DNA of 64,000 nt, taken from positions 806,001 to 870,000 of the forward strand of contig NZ_VLLB01000001.1 in assembly GCF_007830455.1 (NCBI RefSeq), written 5' to 3'. The stretch comes from Pseudoduganella lurida. Its GTDB lineage: Bacteria > Pseudomonadota > Gammaproteobacteria > Burkholderiales > Burkholderiaceae_D. The position numbers and the translations under genes were made by a program. This document shows, piece by piece, positions 7,251 to 15,598 of the stretch (positions are counted from its first letter, which is position 1; the number at the start of each line of letters is the position of its first letter). The notes below the pieces were generated by a model. The model did not search any database, had not been told where the DNA came from, and saw only the letters and a list, made by a program, of their open reading frames with translations.

Positions 7251-8228
7251 ATGTCCAGTTCCGATCAACAATCCGTAGGCGACCTGCAGCGCAAGATCCA
7301 GCAGGAGCAGGATCAGCTCGATGCGTCGAAATCGAGCAGCAAGGAAGAATCGAAAGGCGTGCAGACCGGCACGCATGACTTCCCCGTGCCGCCATTGCCC
7401 CAGCAGCACCTGGCCAAGCCGGGCATCGAAGCCGACCTGGAATTGAAGCCGCAGTTCCTCGCGCCGGGCTACAAGGGCAGCGGCAAGCTGGAAGGCATGA
7501 GCGCCATCATCACGGGTGGCGACTCCGGCATCGGCCGCGCCGTCGCGGTGCTGTATGCGCGCGAAGGGGCGGACGTGGCGATCGTCTACCTGGCCGACGA
7601 GCAGCGCGATGCGGAAGACACCAAGGGCTACATCGAGGCCGAAGGCCAGCGCTGCCTGCTCATTCCAGGCGACGTGCGCGATGCGCAGTTCTGCCGGGAC
7701 GCGGTCGAGCAAACCGTCAAGGCCTTCGGCAAGATCGACATCCTCGTCAACAACGCAGCCTTCCAGGAGCACGCCGATTCGCTCGAGGACATTACCGAAG
7801 AGCGCTTCGACCTGACGATGAAGACCAATATCTACGGCTACTTCCACATGGCCAAGGCCGTGCTGCCGCACCTGAAGAAGGGCTCGTCGATCATCAACAC
7901 GGGTTCCGTCACCGGCCTGGAGGGTTCGTCGAAGCTGCTGGACTACTCTTCCACGAAAGGCGCCATCCACGCGTTCACCATGTCGCTGGCCTCGAACGTG
8001 CTGGAGAAAGGCATCCGCGTGAACGCCGTGGCGCCGGGCCCCGTGTGGACGCCGCTCAATCCGGCCGACCAGACGCCCGAGCAGATCGAGCAGTTCGGTT
8101 CGCAGACGGACATGAAGCGCCCCGCCCAGCCGGAAGAGCTGTCACCCGCCTACGTGTTCCTGGCCTCGCCCGCGTGCGCGAGCTACATCACCGGTATCGT
8201 GCTGCCGATCACCGGCAGCGTGGGCTAA
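7251..8228 (+). CDS. SDR family oxidoreductase (glucose/ribitol dehydrogenase-like, stress type)
   Basis: A 325-residue short-chain dehydrogenase of the extended YhdF/YdaD type, which has an extra N-terminal arm (about residues 1-75, polar, with PVPPLPQQHLAKPGIE). The Rossmann motif TGGDSGIGRA is near residue 88, NNAA near 168, and the catalytic YSSTKGA (Tyr and Lys) near 230, followed by VNAVAPGPVWTPL. I chose the start at MSSSDQQS, which has GGGAGA upstream, over an alternative five codons earlier. The Ku gene starts ten bases after its stop, so the two are probably one operon; in relatives these SDRs accompany general stress genes. Confidence 0.93.
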   Translation: MSSSDQQSVGDLQRKIQQEQDQLDASKSSSKEESKGVQTGTHDFPVPPLPQQHLAKPGIEADLELKPQFLAPGYKGSGKLEGMSAIITGGDSGIGRAVAVLYAREGADVAIVYLADEQRDAEDTKGYIEAEGQRCLLIPGDVRDAQFCRDAVEQTVKAFGKIDILVNNAAFQEHADSLEDITEERFDLTMKTNIYGYFHMAKAVLPHLKKGSSIINTGSVTGLEGSSKLLDYSSTKGAIHAFTMSLASNVLEKGIRVNAVAPGPVWTPLNPADQTPEQIEQFGSQTDMKRPAQPEELSPAYVFLASPACASYITGIVLPITGSVG

Positions 8229-8238
8229 GGAGAACGCC

Positions 8239-9321
8239 ATGGCCCGCTCGCTCTGGAAAGGCGCCATCAGCTTCGGTCTGGTCCACATCCCGGTCGACCT
8301 GTACTCGGCCGTCAAGCAGAACGAGCTGGACCTGACGATGCTCGACAAGCGCGACTTCTCGCCCATCGGCTTCAAGCGCTACAACAAGGGCAACAACAAG
8401 GAAGTCGCGTGGGACAACATCATCAAGGGCTATGAATACACGCCCGGCGAATACGTGGTGCTGTCCGACGAAGACCTGAAGCGCGCCAACGTGAAGGCGA
8501 CGCAGACGATCGACATCATCTCCTTCGTCGATGCCGAGGACGTGCCGCTCACGTACTACGAAACGCCCTACTACCTGGCACCGGGCCGCGGCGGCGCGAA
8601 AGTCTACGCGCTGCTGCGCGAGACGCTGCGCCGCGCCGGCAAGATCGGCGTGGCGACGGTGGTGATCCGCACCAAGCAGCACCTGTGCGCGCTGGTGGCC
8701 ACCGAAGACGGCATCATCATGAACACGCTGCGCTACCAGGACGAGATCCGCGACACGGAAGGCCTCGACCTGCCCGCCAAGGGAATGAAGGGCTCGAACA
8801 TCTCGGACAAGGAAATCCAGATGGCGCTGTCGCTGGTGGAAGGCATGAGCGAGGACTGGGATCCGTCCGCCTACCACGACACCTACAAGGAAGACGTGCT
8901 GGCGCTGGTCGAGAAGAAGGTGAAGGCCGGCCAGACGAAGACCATCACCGCACCATCGAAGGACGATGCGCCGGCCCAGTCGTCCAACGTGATCGACCTG
9001 GTCGCGCTGCTGCAGCAGTCGCTCGGCAACAAGCCGGGCAAGGGGCGGAAGGCCGCGCCGCCGCCCGAAGACGAAACGGACGACGAGGAAGAGGAAGAAG
9101 CGCCGCCGCCGAAGTCGAAGAAGGCTGCCAGCCATGGTACCAGCGGCACGGTGCGTTCCGGACCGAAGTCGGGGGCCGCCAAGGCGGCCGCTTCGAAGCC
9201 GGCTGCGGTGAAGTCGCCGGTAAAAGCTGCCGGCAAAACAGCGGCGAAGGCCGCCAGCAAGCCCGCGGCCAGGAAGGCGGCCAGCAAGCCGGTGGCGGCG
9301 CCCCGTCGCAAAGCAGCCTGA
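8239..9321 (+). CDS. ku: Non-homologous end-joining protein Ku
   Basis: A 360-residue bacterial Ku. The core (about residues 1-255) begins MARSLWKGAISFGLVHIPV, the canonical opening, and contains the DNA-encircling beta-barrel region (YYETPYYLAP, then KVYALLRETL). Ku homodimers bind double-strand ends and recruit LigD. From about residue 285 to the end the protein is an acidic patch (DETDDEEEEE) followed by a long Lys/Ala/Pro tail like histone H1, seen in some proteobacterial Ku proteins and likely to bind DNA. AAGGAGA is the ribosome binding site. Its TGA lies inside the first unit of a 14-bp tandem array. Confidence 0.97.
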   Translation: MARSLWKGAISFGLVHIPVDLYSAVKQNELDLTMLDKRDFSPIGFKRYNKGNNKEVAWDNIIKGYEYTPGEYVVLSDEDLKRANVKATQTIDIISFVDAEDVPLTYYETPYYLAPGRGGAKVYALLRETLRRAGKIGVATVVIRTKQHLCALVATEDGIIMNTLRYQDEIRDTEGLDLPAKGMKGSNISDKEIQMALSLVEGMSEDWDPSAYHDTYKEDVLALVEKKVKAGQTKTITAPSKDDAPAQSSNVIDLVALLQQSLGNKPGKGRKAAPPPEDETDDEEEEEAPPPKSKKAASHGTSGTVRSGPKSGAAKAAASKPAAVKSPVKAAGKTAAKAASKPAARKAASKPVAAPRRKAA

Positions 9322-9485
9322 GGTACCGCAGCCTGAGTTACGCCGCCTGAGTTACGCCGCCTGAGTTACGCCGCCTGACTTATGCCGCCTTACTTGCCCC
9401 GCCTGACTTGCGCTGCCTGACTTGCGCTCCCTGACTTATGGCGCCTGACTTACACCGCCTGACTTGCGCCGCCTGACTTCCGCCG
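9317..9485. repeat. 14-bp tandem repeat array (12 units) overlapping the Ku stop codon
   Basis: Twelve head-to-tail units of consensus CCTGACTTACGCCG run without gaps. The first is 15 bp and the other eleven are exactly 14 bp. Units 2-4 are identical (CCTGAGTTACGCCG); later ones diverge at 1-4 positions. Every unit but one contains TGA, and since 14 is not a multiple of three the stops fall in all three plus-strand frames. The Ku stop codon is in unit 1. Confidence 0.95.
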
Positions 9486-9770
9486 CCAGCCGCACATACG
9501 CGGGTTGGCGGCGCTGCGGTGCTGTTCGCGGCGGTTCAGGTGCGCAAAGCCGCTCCGGTCAAGTCCCTGGCCGGGCATTGCGCGATTTGTTGGCGGGTCG
9601 AAGAAACGCTTTTGAATCAGCCACTTGTCGCACAAATATCAGCCTGCTGCACAAGCTTATCCACAGTTTTTGTGCACAACCTTCGGCCGCGCTGTCACAG
9701 CGGTGGCAGCTGTTCCGTCTAAGGAAGTGAAAGGGCCGCACCACGCGTCCCTCCCACCGAAAGGAACATC
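9486..9770. promoter_or_regulatory. Non-coding gap with a perfect DnaA box and an adjacent near-box
   Basis: No gene is supported between the repeat array and the AhpD-like gene. At 9657-9665 lies TTATCCACA, the consensus DnaA box. Four bases later the palindrome TTGTGCACAA (9670-9679) contains a one-mismatch box on both strands. The rest of the gap shows nothing distinctive. Two sites alone do not make an origin; regulation by DnaA or chance are the alternatives. Confidence 0.4.
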
Positions 9771-10232
9771 ATGTCCACTGCCCGAATCCCCCTCTTCAAG
9801 CTCGCGCCGAAAAGCCTGCACGCAATGATCGGCCTGTCGAAGGCTGCCAAGGAAAGCACGCTGGGCGACCGCATCGTCGAACTGGTGAACCTGCGCGTCT
9901 CGCAGGTCAATGGCTGCGGCGTGTGCGTCGACATGCACTGGCGCGACCTCGTGAAACAGGGCGCCGATCCGCGCCACCTCAACACGGTCGCAGGCTGGCG
10001 CGAGTCGCCGTTCTTCAATGACCGGGAACGGGCCGCGCTGGGCTGGGCCGATGCCGTCAATGCCCTGCCCCAGCGGGACGACACGGATGCCGCGTACGGC
10101 GCACTGCGCGAACACTTCACCGAAACGGAGATCGCCGAACTGGGTTATGCGATCGCCGTGATCCGCGGCTGGAACGTCATCAACATCTCGCTGCGCAACC
10201 AGATCCCGGTGGCTCCACCGCCGGGCATGTAG
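9771..10232 (+). CDS. Carboxymuconolactone decarboxylase family protein (AhpD-like)
   Basis: A 153-residue protein with the AhpD core: a LVNLRVSQVNGCGVCVDMHW segment near residues 38-57 holds the C-x-x-C pair and following His of the AhpD peroxidase-associated active site. The helical ERAALGWADAVNAL follows near residue 85. The family covers thiol-dependent peroxide defence (AhpD) and decarboxylases; the CxxC plus His favours a redox role. AAAGGAA precedes the ATG. It converges on ligD with only two bases between the stop codons, so the two transcripts must run into each other. Confidence 0.93.
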   Translation: MSTARIPLFKLAPKSLHAMIGLSKAAKESTLGDRIVELVNLRVSQVNGCGVCVDMHWRDLVKQGADPRHLNTVAGWRESPFFNDRERAALGWADAVNALPQRDDTDAAYGALREHFTETEIAELGYAIAVIRGWNVINISLRNQIPVAPPPGM

Positions 10233-10234
10233 GC

Positions 10235-13200
10235 CTACTCGCCGCTGTAGCCCAGCTGCTTCATCGCCTTCGTGATGCTGACGGCGCTGTCCGCATAACC
10301 GTCCCATGGCTCGTTGCCATGATCGAGGCGCGTGTGGACGGTGGCCACGGTCCACTGGTCGCCGCCCTTCAGGTGCGGCAGTTCTTCCCAAGCGACCGGC
10401 ACGGAAATGCCGAGGCCGGGCCTCGTGCGGGCCGACCAAGCTGCAACCGTGGTGGCGCCGCGACCATTGCGCAGGTAGTCGATGAAGATCTTGCCGATGC
10501 GGTTCTTCGGGCCGCTCTTGACGGAGAAGCGGTCGGGCAGCGTGCGCGCCATATGTTCCACGATCGCCTTCGAGAAGCCTTTCACCGTGTCCCAGTCATG
10601 CTGCGGCTTCACGTTGACGACCACGTGCAGGCCCTTGCCGCCGCTGGTCTTCAGGAATGCCGGCAGGCCGAGGGTATCGAGGAAGGCGCGCATCAGCTGG
10701 GCTGCTTCCTGGATCATCGGCCAGGTCACGCCTTCGCCCGGGTCCAGGTCGAACACGAGGCGGTTCGGCTTGAAGTAGTTTTTCGCGAAGGCGTTCTGCG
10801 TGTGGAGCTCCACCACGTTCCACTGCGCGCAGGACAGCAATCCTTCGACCGAGCCCACTTCCAGCATGGTGGGATGCTCCGGGTCCAGCTCCTGCGGCAG
10901 CTGCTTCACGCCGGGCAGCTTGCCCACCTCGGAATGCTTCTGGAAGAACAGCTCGCCGCCCACGCCGGCCGGTGCCCGCACCAGCGCCACGGGACGCCCC
11001 TTCAGGTGCTCCAGCATCAGGGACGATACCAGGGCGTAGTAGCGCACCAGCCCGATCTTCGTCATGCCGCTGGTCTTGTCGATCAGGCGGTCCGGGTTGG
11101 TGACCTTCAGCGTGGCCGGCAGCTTGCTGTCGACATCGGAGGCCGCGACCGGATCGGCCTTGGCTCTGGTGCCGGAAGCAGCCTGCTTTGTGGCTGACGT
11201 TGTGGCTGACTTTGCGGCTGACTTTGTGGCTGACTTTGTGGCTGGCTTTGCGTCTGATCTCGCGGCTGATCTTGCTGCGGGCTGATCGGCCGATTGCGCC
11301 ACTGTTCCTGCGGATGATGTTGCGGCTGTCTTTTCTGCGGGCCCCTCGGTCGAATTCGCGACCGAATTCGCGGCTGCTTTAGCGGCTGACTTCGCGGCTG
11401 ATTTTGTGGCTGTTTGTGTGGCTGCTTTTGCGGCTGATTTCGCTGCAGGCCTCTCGGCCGATTTCGCGGCTGTTTTTGGAGCCGGCTTCTCGACCGATTT
11501 CGCGGCCGATTTCGCGGCCGATTTTGCAGCGGACTTCGCGGCCGATTTCGCGGCCGATTTTGCCGCGGGCTTTACGGCTGTCTTTGACGCCGCCGTTGCC
11601 GCGCCAGCAGCGGTGCGCTTCGGTTTCGTCTCGGCCCCGGTCTGCATGATGTCCTCCACGTCGATGTCCTGGATATGTACCGCCTGCTCGCGGCGGATGC
11701 CGGCGGCCTTCTTGTCGGTGCGCAGGCCCTGGAACACGGAGTGGCGGATCGAGCCGCTGCCGGTCCACTCGCCGAACGTCACCTCGGCCACCAGCACGGG
11801 CTTGACCCAGTGCGCCTTCTTCGCGATGGCCTTGGTGGGCGCGAACGGGTTACTGTCGCTGGCGTTCTTCTTCAGCTTTGCCGTGATGTCGCGCAGCGTG
11901 GATTCATTGAAGCCGGTGCCCACGTTGCCGGCATAGTGCAGCTTGCCGTCATCGTCGTAATAGCCCAGCAGCAGCGAGCCGATGCCCACGCGCGAGCCCT
12001 GCGGATCGGTGTAGCCGCCGATGACGAATTCCTGCCGCAGCGCGCATTTCAGCTTGATCCAGTCGCCCGAGCGGCGCGAGGTGTACAGCGCATCGCGCCG
12101 CTTGCCGATGATGCCTTCCAGCCCGAGCCGGCAGGCCGCCGCCACGATTTCGGCCGGCGGTGCATCCAGCTCGGCCGAGAAGCGGATGCTGTCGGTGGCG
12201 CGGGTGGCCATTACCGTCTGCAGCAGTTCGCGGCGCTGCGCCAGCGGCACGTCGCGCAGGTCGTAGCCGTCCAGGTACGGCGCGTCGAAGATGAAGTAGA
12301 CGATCTGCTCGGCCTTCGCGCCGTCGAACGCCTGCTGCAGCAGGCCGAAGCTGGGTCGGCCGTTCCTGTCGTGCACGACGATCTCGCCGTCGTACCAGCC
12401 GTCCGGCAGCGCCAGCTTGTCCAGCTTGGCGCGCAGCGCTTCGAGCTTGTCGGTCCAGTCGTTGCCGTTGCGCGTCCACAGCTGGATCGCGCCGTTCTCG
12501 ACGCGGGCCAGCAACCGGTAGCCATCGAACTTCAGCTCGAAGATCCATTCGGACGGATCGGATGGCGGACCGTCGACGAGCGTCGCCAGTTCCGGCGCCA
12601 GCGTGTCGGGCAGCGCGACCTTCGCGGCAGGACCATCCGGGACGCTCTTCCTGCGCGCGGCAGCTTTCTTCGCCGCGGGCTTTTGCGGAGCCGCCGCTTC
12701 TGCGACTGCCTCGTCCGCAGCCGCCTTGGCCGACTTCTTCGCCGCAGGCGCCTTCGCTACCGCCTTCTTCGGTGCCGGTTTGCGTGCCGGCTTGCCCTGG
12801 TGCGCCATCGCGGTGTCCTCGGCATCCTCTGCCTCGGGTGTCAGGCGCTCGGCCGTCGGCATGCCGAGGGACTTCACGCTGTCGGGCATTTCGTCGACGA
12901 CGGAGAACTCGTCCGCCGGGCGCACGTAGTCGTCCTTCTCCTTGATGAGCAGCCACGGTTCCTGCTTCTCGCCGGAGCGGCGCATGCGCACCAGCACCCA
13001 GCGGCCGTGCATCTTGTGGCCGCGCAGCTCGAACTTCAGGTTGCCGTCGCGGTAGCCCTGGTGCGGATCGCCGACCGGGTGCCAGGTACCCTTGTCCCAG
13101 ATGATGACCTTGCCCGCGCCGTACTGCTTCTCCGGGATGGTGCCCTCGAAGTCGTTGTACGAGATCGGATGGTCTTCCACGTGCACGGCCATGCGCTTGT

Positions 13201-13408
13201 CGTGGCTGTCGTAGCTGGGGCCCTTCGGCACGGCCCAGCTCTTCATCGTGCCATCGAGCTCGATCCGGAAGTCGTAGTGCAGGCGCGTGGCCCAGTGCTT
13301 CTGGATCACGAACGTGAGCGCCTCGGTACCTTCCTCGCCGCCTTCCGCGGGCTCGGGCGTGATCGAGAAATTGCGCTTGGCCTTGTAGAGTTTGAGAGCG
13401 TCGGTCAT
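10235..13408 (-). CDS. ligD: Multifunctional ATP-dependent DNA ligase LigD
   Basis: A 1057-residue LigD with domain order phosphoesterase, ligase, polymerase. The 3'-phosphoesterase domain (about 1-180) has HWATRLHYDFRIELDG with the catalytic His and Asp. The ATP-dependent ligase domain (about 265-590) has ELKFDGYR with adenylated Lys at 293. The primase-like polymerase domain (about 763-1057) has VFDLDPGEG with metal-binding Asps at 887 and 889, and SGGKGLH. The domains are joined by Lys/Ala-rich linkers (about 200-255 and a very long one at 606-742). With Ku it carries out end joining. The length is above the usual 820-930 because of the linkers. Confidence 0.97.
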   Translation of the reverse strand: MTDALKLYKAKRNFSITPEPAEGGEEGTEALTFVIQKHWATRLHYDFRIELDGTMKSWAVPKGPSYDSHDKRMAVHVEDHPISYNDFEGTIPEKQYGAGKVIIWDKGTWHPVGDPHQGYRDGNLKFELRGHKMHGRWVLVRMRRSGEKQEPWLLIKEKDDYVRPADEFSVVDEMPDSVKSLGMPTAERLTPEAEDAEDTAMAHQGKPARKPAPKKAVAKAPAAKKSAKAAADEAVAEAAAPQKPAAKKAAARRKSVPDGPAAKVALPDTLAPELATLVDGPPSDPSEWIFELKFDGYRLLARVENGAIQLWTRNGNDWTDKLEALRAKLDKLALPDGWYDGEIVVHDRNGRPSFGLLQQAFDGAKAEQIVYFIFDAPYLDGYDLRDVPLAQRRELLQTVMATRATDSIRFSAELDAPPAEIVAAACRLGLEGIIGKRRDALYTSRRSGDWIKLKCALRQEFVIGGYTDPQGSRVGIGSLLLGYYDDDGKLHYAGNVGTGFNESTLRDITAKLKKNASDSNPFAPTKAIAKKAHWVKPVLVAEVTFGEWTGSGSIRHSVFQGLRTDKKAAGIRREQAVHIQDIDVEDIMQTGAETKPKRTAAGAATAASKTAVKPAAKSAAKSAAKSAAKSAAKSAAKSVEKPAPKTAAKSAERPAAKSAAKAATQTATKSAAKSAAKAAANSVANSTEGPAEKTAATSSAGTVAQSADQPAARSAARSDAKPATKSATKSAAKSATTSATKQAASGTRAKADPVAASDVDSKLPATLKVTNPDRLIDKTSGMTKIGLVRYYALVSSLMLEHLKGRPVALVRAPAGVGGELFFQKHSEVGKLPGVKQLPQELDPEHPTMLEVGSVEGLLSCAQWNVVELHTQNAFAKNYFKPNRLVFDLDPGEGVTWPMIQEAAQLMRAFLDTLGLPAFLKTSGGKGLHVVVNVKPQHDWDTVKGFSKAIVEHMARTLPDRFSVKSGPKNRIGKIFIDYLRNGRGATTVAAWSARTRPGLGISVPVAWEELPHLKGGDQWTVATVHTRLDHGNEPWDGYADSAVSITKAMKQLGYSGE
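11180..11590 (-). repeat. Coding low-complexity repeat (Ala-Ala-Lys-Ser linker of LigD)
   Basis: The DNA is a degenerate 12-bp repeat (GCGGCTGATTTC and variants on the plus strand) that encodes a mostly AAKS/AAxS linker of about 130 residues between the ligase and polymerase domains. Several stretches are near-identical 12- and 24-bp units, so length variation by slippage in multiples of 12 bp would keep the frame. The composition resembles the Ku tail and the exported Lys/Ala-rich protein nearby. Confidence 0.85.
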
Positions 13409-13570
13409 GCCACGACTCTAGGCGCGGAACACGGCAGCTTCGGTTCGTCAGCTAACAGAGCCGTCGATTTGTAAAAAGTGTAAATGCGGACGCCGGCCGT
13501 CAACTGGCCCCGCGCGGGCGGCGTTCTGGGACCAGTGACGCCGATGCGCCACGCCCTGTTCGACCCGTTC

Positions 13571-13642
13571 GATGTCGATCCGGATGTTGATTCCGATGTT
13601 GATTCAGATGTTGATTGCGAAGTTGATCCAGTAGTCGATCCG
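13571..13642 (+). repeat. 12-bp tandem repeat (6 units) upstream of Lys/Ala-rich protein
   Basis: Six consecutive 12-bp units of consensus GATGTTGATTCC, the outer ones diverged. They lie in the 260-bp gap between ligD and the next gene. In one frame they read Asp-Val-Asp-x, part of a possible 63-codon frame from 13484 whose stop overlaps the next ATG as ATGA. That frame has no ribosome binding site, so I do not call it a gene. The rest of the gap shows no clear promoter. Confidence 0.8.
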
Positions 13643-13671
13643 TCAGCCGGTCCACCCATGAGGAACACGCC

Positions 13672-14019
13672 ATGAATAAACGCATCACCCCCATCGTCTC
13701 GGCCATCAGCGCCGCCCTGATTGCCGGACTCTTCGCCGGTGCCGCCACCGCGCAGACGACTGCGCCCGCCACGACGCCACATGCCGAGGCCAAGCAAACG
13801 AAGGAAACCGCCAAGGCCGATGCGAAAGAGGCCAAGGAAGTCGCGAAGGCAGACGCGAAGGAAGCGAAAGCCAAGGCCGAAGCGAAACAGGACGTGGCGG
13901 AAGCCAAGGCCGACGCGAAAGAGAAAAAGGCCAAGGCCCACAGCAAGGCCGCACAGAAGAAAGCGGACGCCGCAGCGGACGCGCACACCACCACAGTCGC
14001 CACGCCGCCCGTTCGCTGA
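13672..14019 (+). CDS. Exported Lys/Ala-rich low-complexity protein
   Basis: A 115-residue protein of unknown function. A signal peptide ([20 protein letters not shown], cleavage after ATAQ near residue 28) is followed by a highly charged segment with repeated AKADAKEAK motifs from about residue 40 to 105. It should form a single long helix or coiled coil in the periplasm, like late-embryogenesis-abundant or histone-like proteins. GAGGA seven bases before the ATG is a good ribosome binding site. A strong terminator follows about 85 bp downstream. Homology searches on such composition give false hits, so no function is proposed. Confidence 0.8.
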   Translation: MNKRITPIVSAISAALIAGLFAGAATAQTTAPATTPHAEAKQTKETAKADAKEAKEVAKADAKEAKAKAEAKQDVAEAKADAKEKKAKAHSKAAQKKADAAADAHTTTVATPPVR

Positions 14020-14104
14020 GCGTTCGGGCCACCACCCACCACGCACGCCGCATCAAAGGACAACAACTACTCTCGGGCGCAAAAAATCATTACAGCCTCC
14101 CTTG

Positions 14105-14131
14105 CCCGCGCCTTCGGCGCGGGTTTTTTTT
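14105..14131 (+). terminator. Rho-independent terminator
   Basis: A perfect 8-bp GC stem CCCGCGCC/GGCGCGGG closed by a stable UUCG-type loop is followed by eight T residues. It ends the transcript of the Lys/Ala-rich exported protein and isolates the MFS gene downstream. Confidence 0.93.
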
Positions 14132-14242
14132 GCCTGCGCCGCCAGGGGGCGAATTCCGGCGCCATCCGGCAGCATCGCCAGCAGTGCCGGCACCCTTTTT
14201 ATCAGTCCGCTATCATGTGTTGCTTCACCAAGGGAAGCCATC

Positions 14243-15514
14243 ATGCATACAGACCCAAAAAAACATCCCATCTTCGCCATCATCGGCGCGTCATCCGGCA
14301 ACCTCGTCGAATGGTATGACTTCTACGCCTACTCCTTCACCTCGCTGTACTTCGCTGCGGCCTTCTTCCCGAAGGGCGACCCCACCACGCAACTGCTGAA
14401 CACTGCCGGGATCTTCGCCGTCGGGTTCTTCATGCGTCCGCTCGGCGGCTGGCTGTTCGGCCGCATCGCCGACAAATACGGCCGGCGCAACTCGATGATG
14501 TCCTCCGTGCTGCTGATGTGCTTCGGCTCGCTGATGGTCGCGTGCCTGCCGACCTACGAAAACATCGGCTTCTGGGCACCGATCCTGCTGCTGGTGGCCC
14601 GCCTGATCCAGGGCCTGTCGGTCGGCGGCGAGTACGGCACCAGCGCCACCTACATGAGCGAGGTGGCCGTGGCCGGCAAGCGGGGCTTCTACGCCTCGTT
14701 CCAGTACGTCACGCTGATCGGCGGCCAGCTGCTGGCCACGCTGGTGCTCGTGGCACTGCAGCAGTTCGTCACGCCGGATGACCTGCGTTCGTGGGCCTGG
14801 CGCATTCCGTTCGTGATCGGCGCGTTTGCCGCGCTCATCGCGCTGTACCTGCGCCGCTCGCTGGTCGAAACGACGAGCGAGGAATCGCGCAAGAACGCCA
14901 AGGCCGGCACCATCAAGGGCATCCTGGAACACCCGCGCGCACTGCTGACGGTGCTGGGCTACACGGCCGGCGGCTCGCTGGCGTTCTACACCTACACCAC
15001 GTACATGCAGAAGTACCTGGTCAACACGGCGCACATGAATGCCGAGACGGCGACGCTCGTGATGACGGCCGTGCTGGCCTGCTTCATGGTGCTGCAGCCA
15101 CTGTTCGGCGCGCTGTCCGACCGCATCGGGCGCCGCAACATGATGATCGCGTTCGGCGTGCTGACGATGCTGGGCACCTACCCGATCATGACGGCCATCG
15201 GCCAGGTTCAGACGCCCCAGGCCGCGTTCGGCCTGGCGCTGGCGGCACTCGTGGGCGTGAGCTTCTATACGTCGATCAGCGGCATCGTCAAGGCCGAGAT
15301 GTTCCCGCCCGAAGTGCGCGCGCTGGCCGTCGGCCTGTCTTATGCGATCGGTAACGCGGCCTTTGGCGGTACGGCCGAATACGTGGCGCTGCTGTTCAAG
15401 TCACTGGGCCACGAAAGCATGTTCTTCTGGTACGTGAGCGCCATCAGTGCGGTGGCCCTGGCCGCTTCGTGGATCATGCCGGATTCGCGCCGGCATGGGT
15501 ATCTGAAGGACTAG
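14243..15514 (+). CDS. MFS transporter, metabolite:H+ symporter (MHS/KgtP-like)
   Basis: A 423-residue major facilitator protein of the metabolite:proton symporter group. The start at [11 protein letters not shown] has AAGGGAAG upstream; the frame is open further up but through the terminator and preceding gene. Family marks are [16 protein letters not shown] near residues 17-32, [13 protein letters not shown] after TM2, [13 protein letters not shown] near 115, and a second DRIGRRN motif near 292. Twelve hydrophobic segments are expected. Alpha-ketoglutarate or another dicarboxylate is a reasonable substrate guess. It stands alone between a terminator and a convergent gene pair. Confidence 0.92.
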   Translation: MHTDPKKHPIFAIIGASSGNLVEWYDFYAYSFTSLYFAAAFFPKGDPTTQLLNTAGIFAVGFFMRPLGGWLFGRIADKYGRRNSMMSSVLLMCFGSLMVACLPTYENIGFWAPILLLVARLIQGLSVGGEYGTSATYMSEVAVAGKRGFYASFQYVTLIGGQLLATLVLVALQQFVTPDDLRSWAWRIPFVIGAFAALIALYLRRSLVETTSEESRKNAKAGTIKGILEHPRALLTVLGYTAGGSLAFYTYTTYMQKYLVNTAHMNAETATLVMTAVLACFMVLQPLFGALSDRIGRRNMMIAFGVLTMLGTYPIMTAIGQVQTPQAAFGLALAALVGVSFYTSISGIVKAEMFPPEVRALAVGLSYAIGNAAFGGTAEYVALLFKSLGHESMFFWYVSAISAVALAASWIMPDSRRHGYLKD

Positions 15515-15598
15515 CTTTGCGGTGGCATGAACCGGTGCCTGGCCGTCGCGGCATATCGACGATGGTACCGGTGTCAGGATTTATGCGCGACCGGCACG

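Noticed and set aside
9317..9485. CRISPR array
   Set aside because: Units are directly adjacent with no spacers and only 14 bp long, and there are no cas genes.
9657..9679. Chromosomal replication origin
   Set aside because: Only one perfect DnaA box and one near-box, no AT-rich unwinding element, and no dnaA, dnaN or gyrB nearby.
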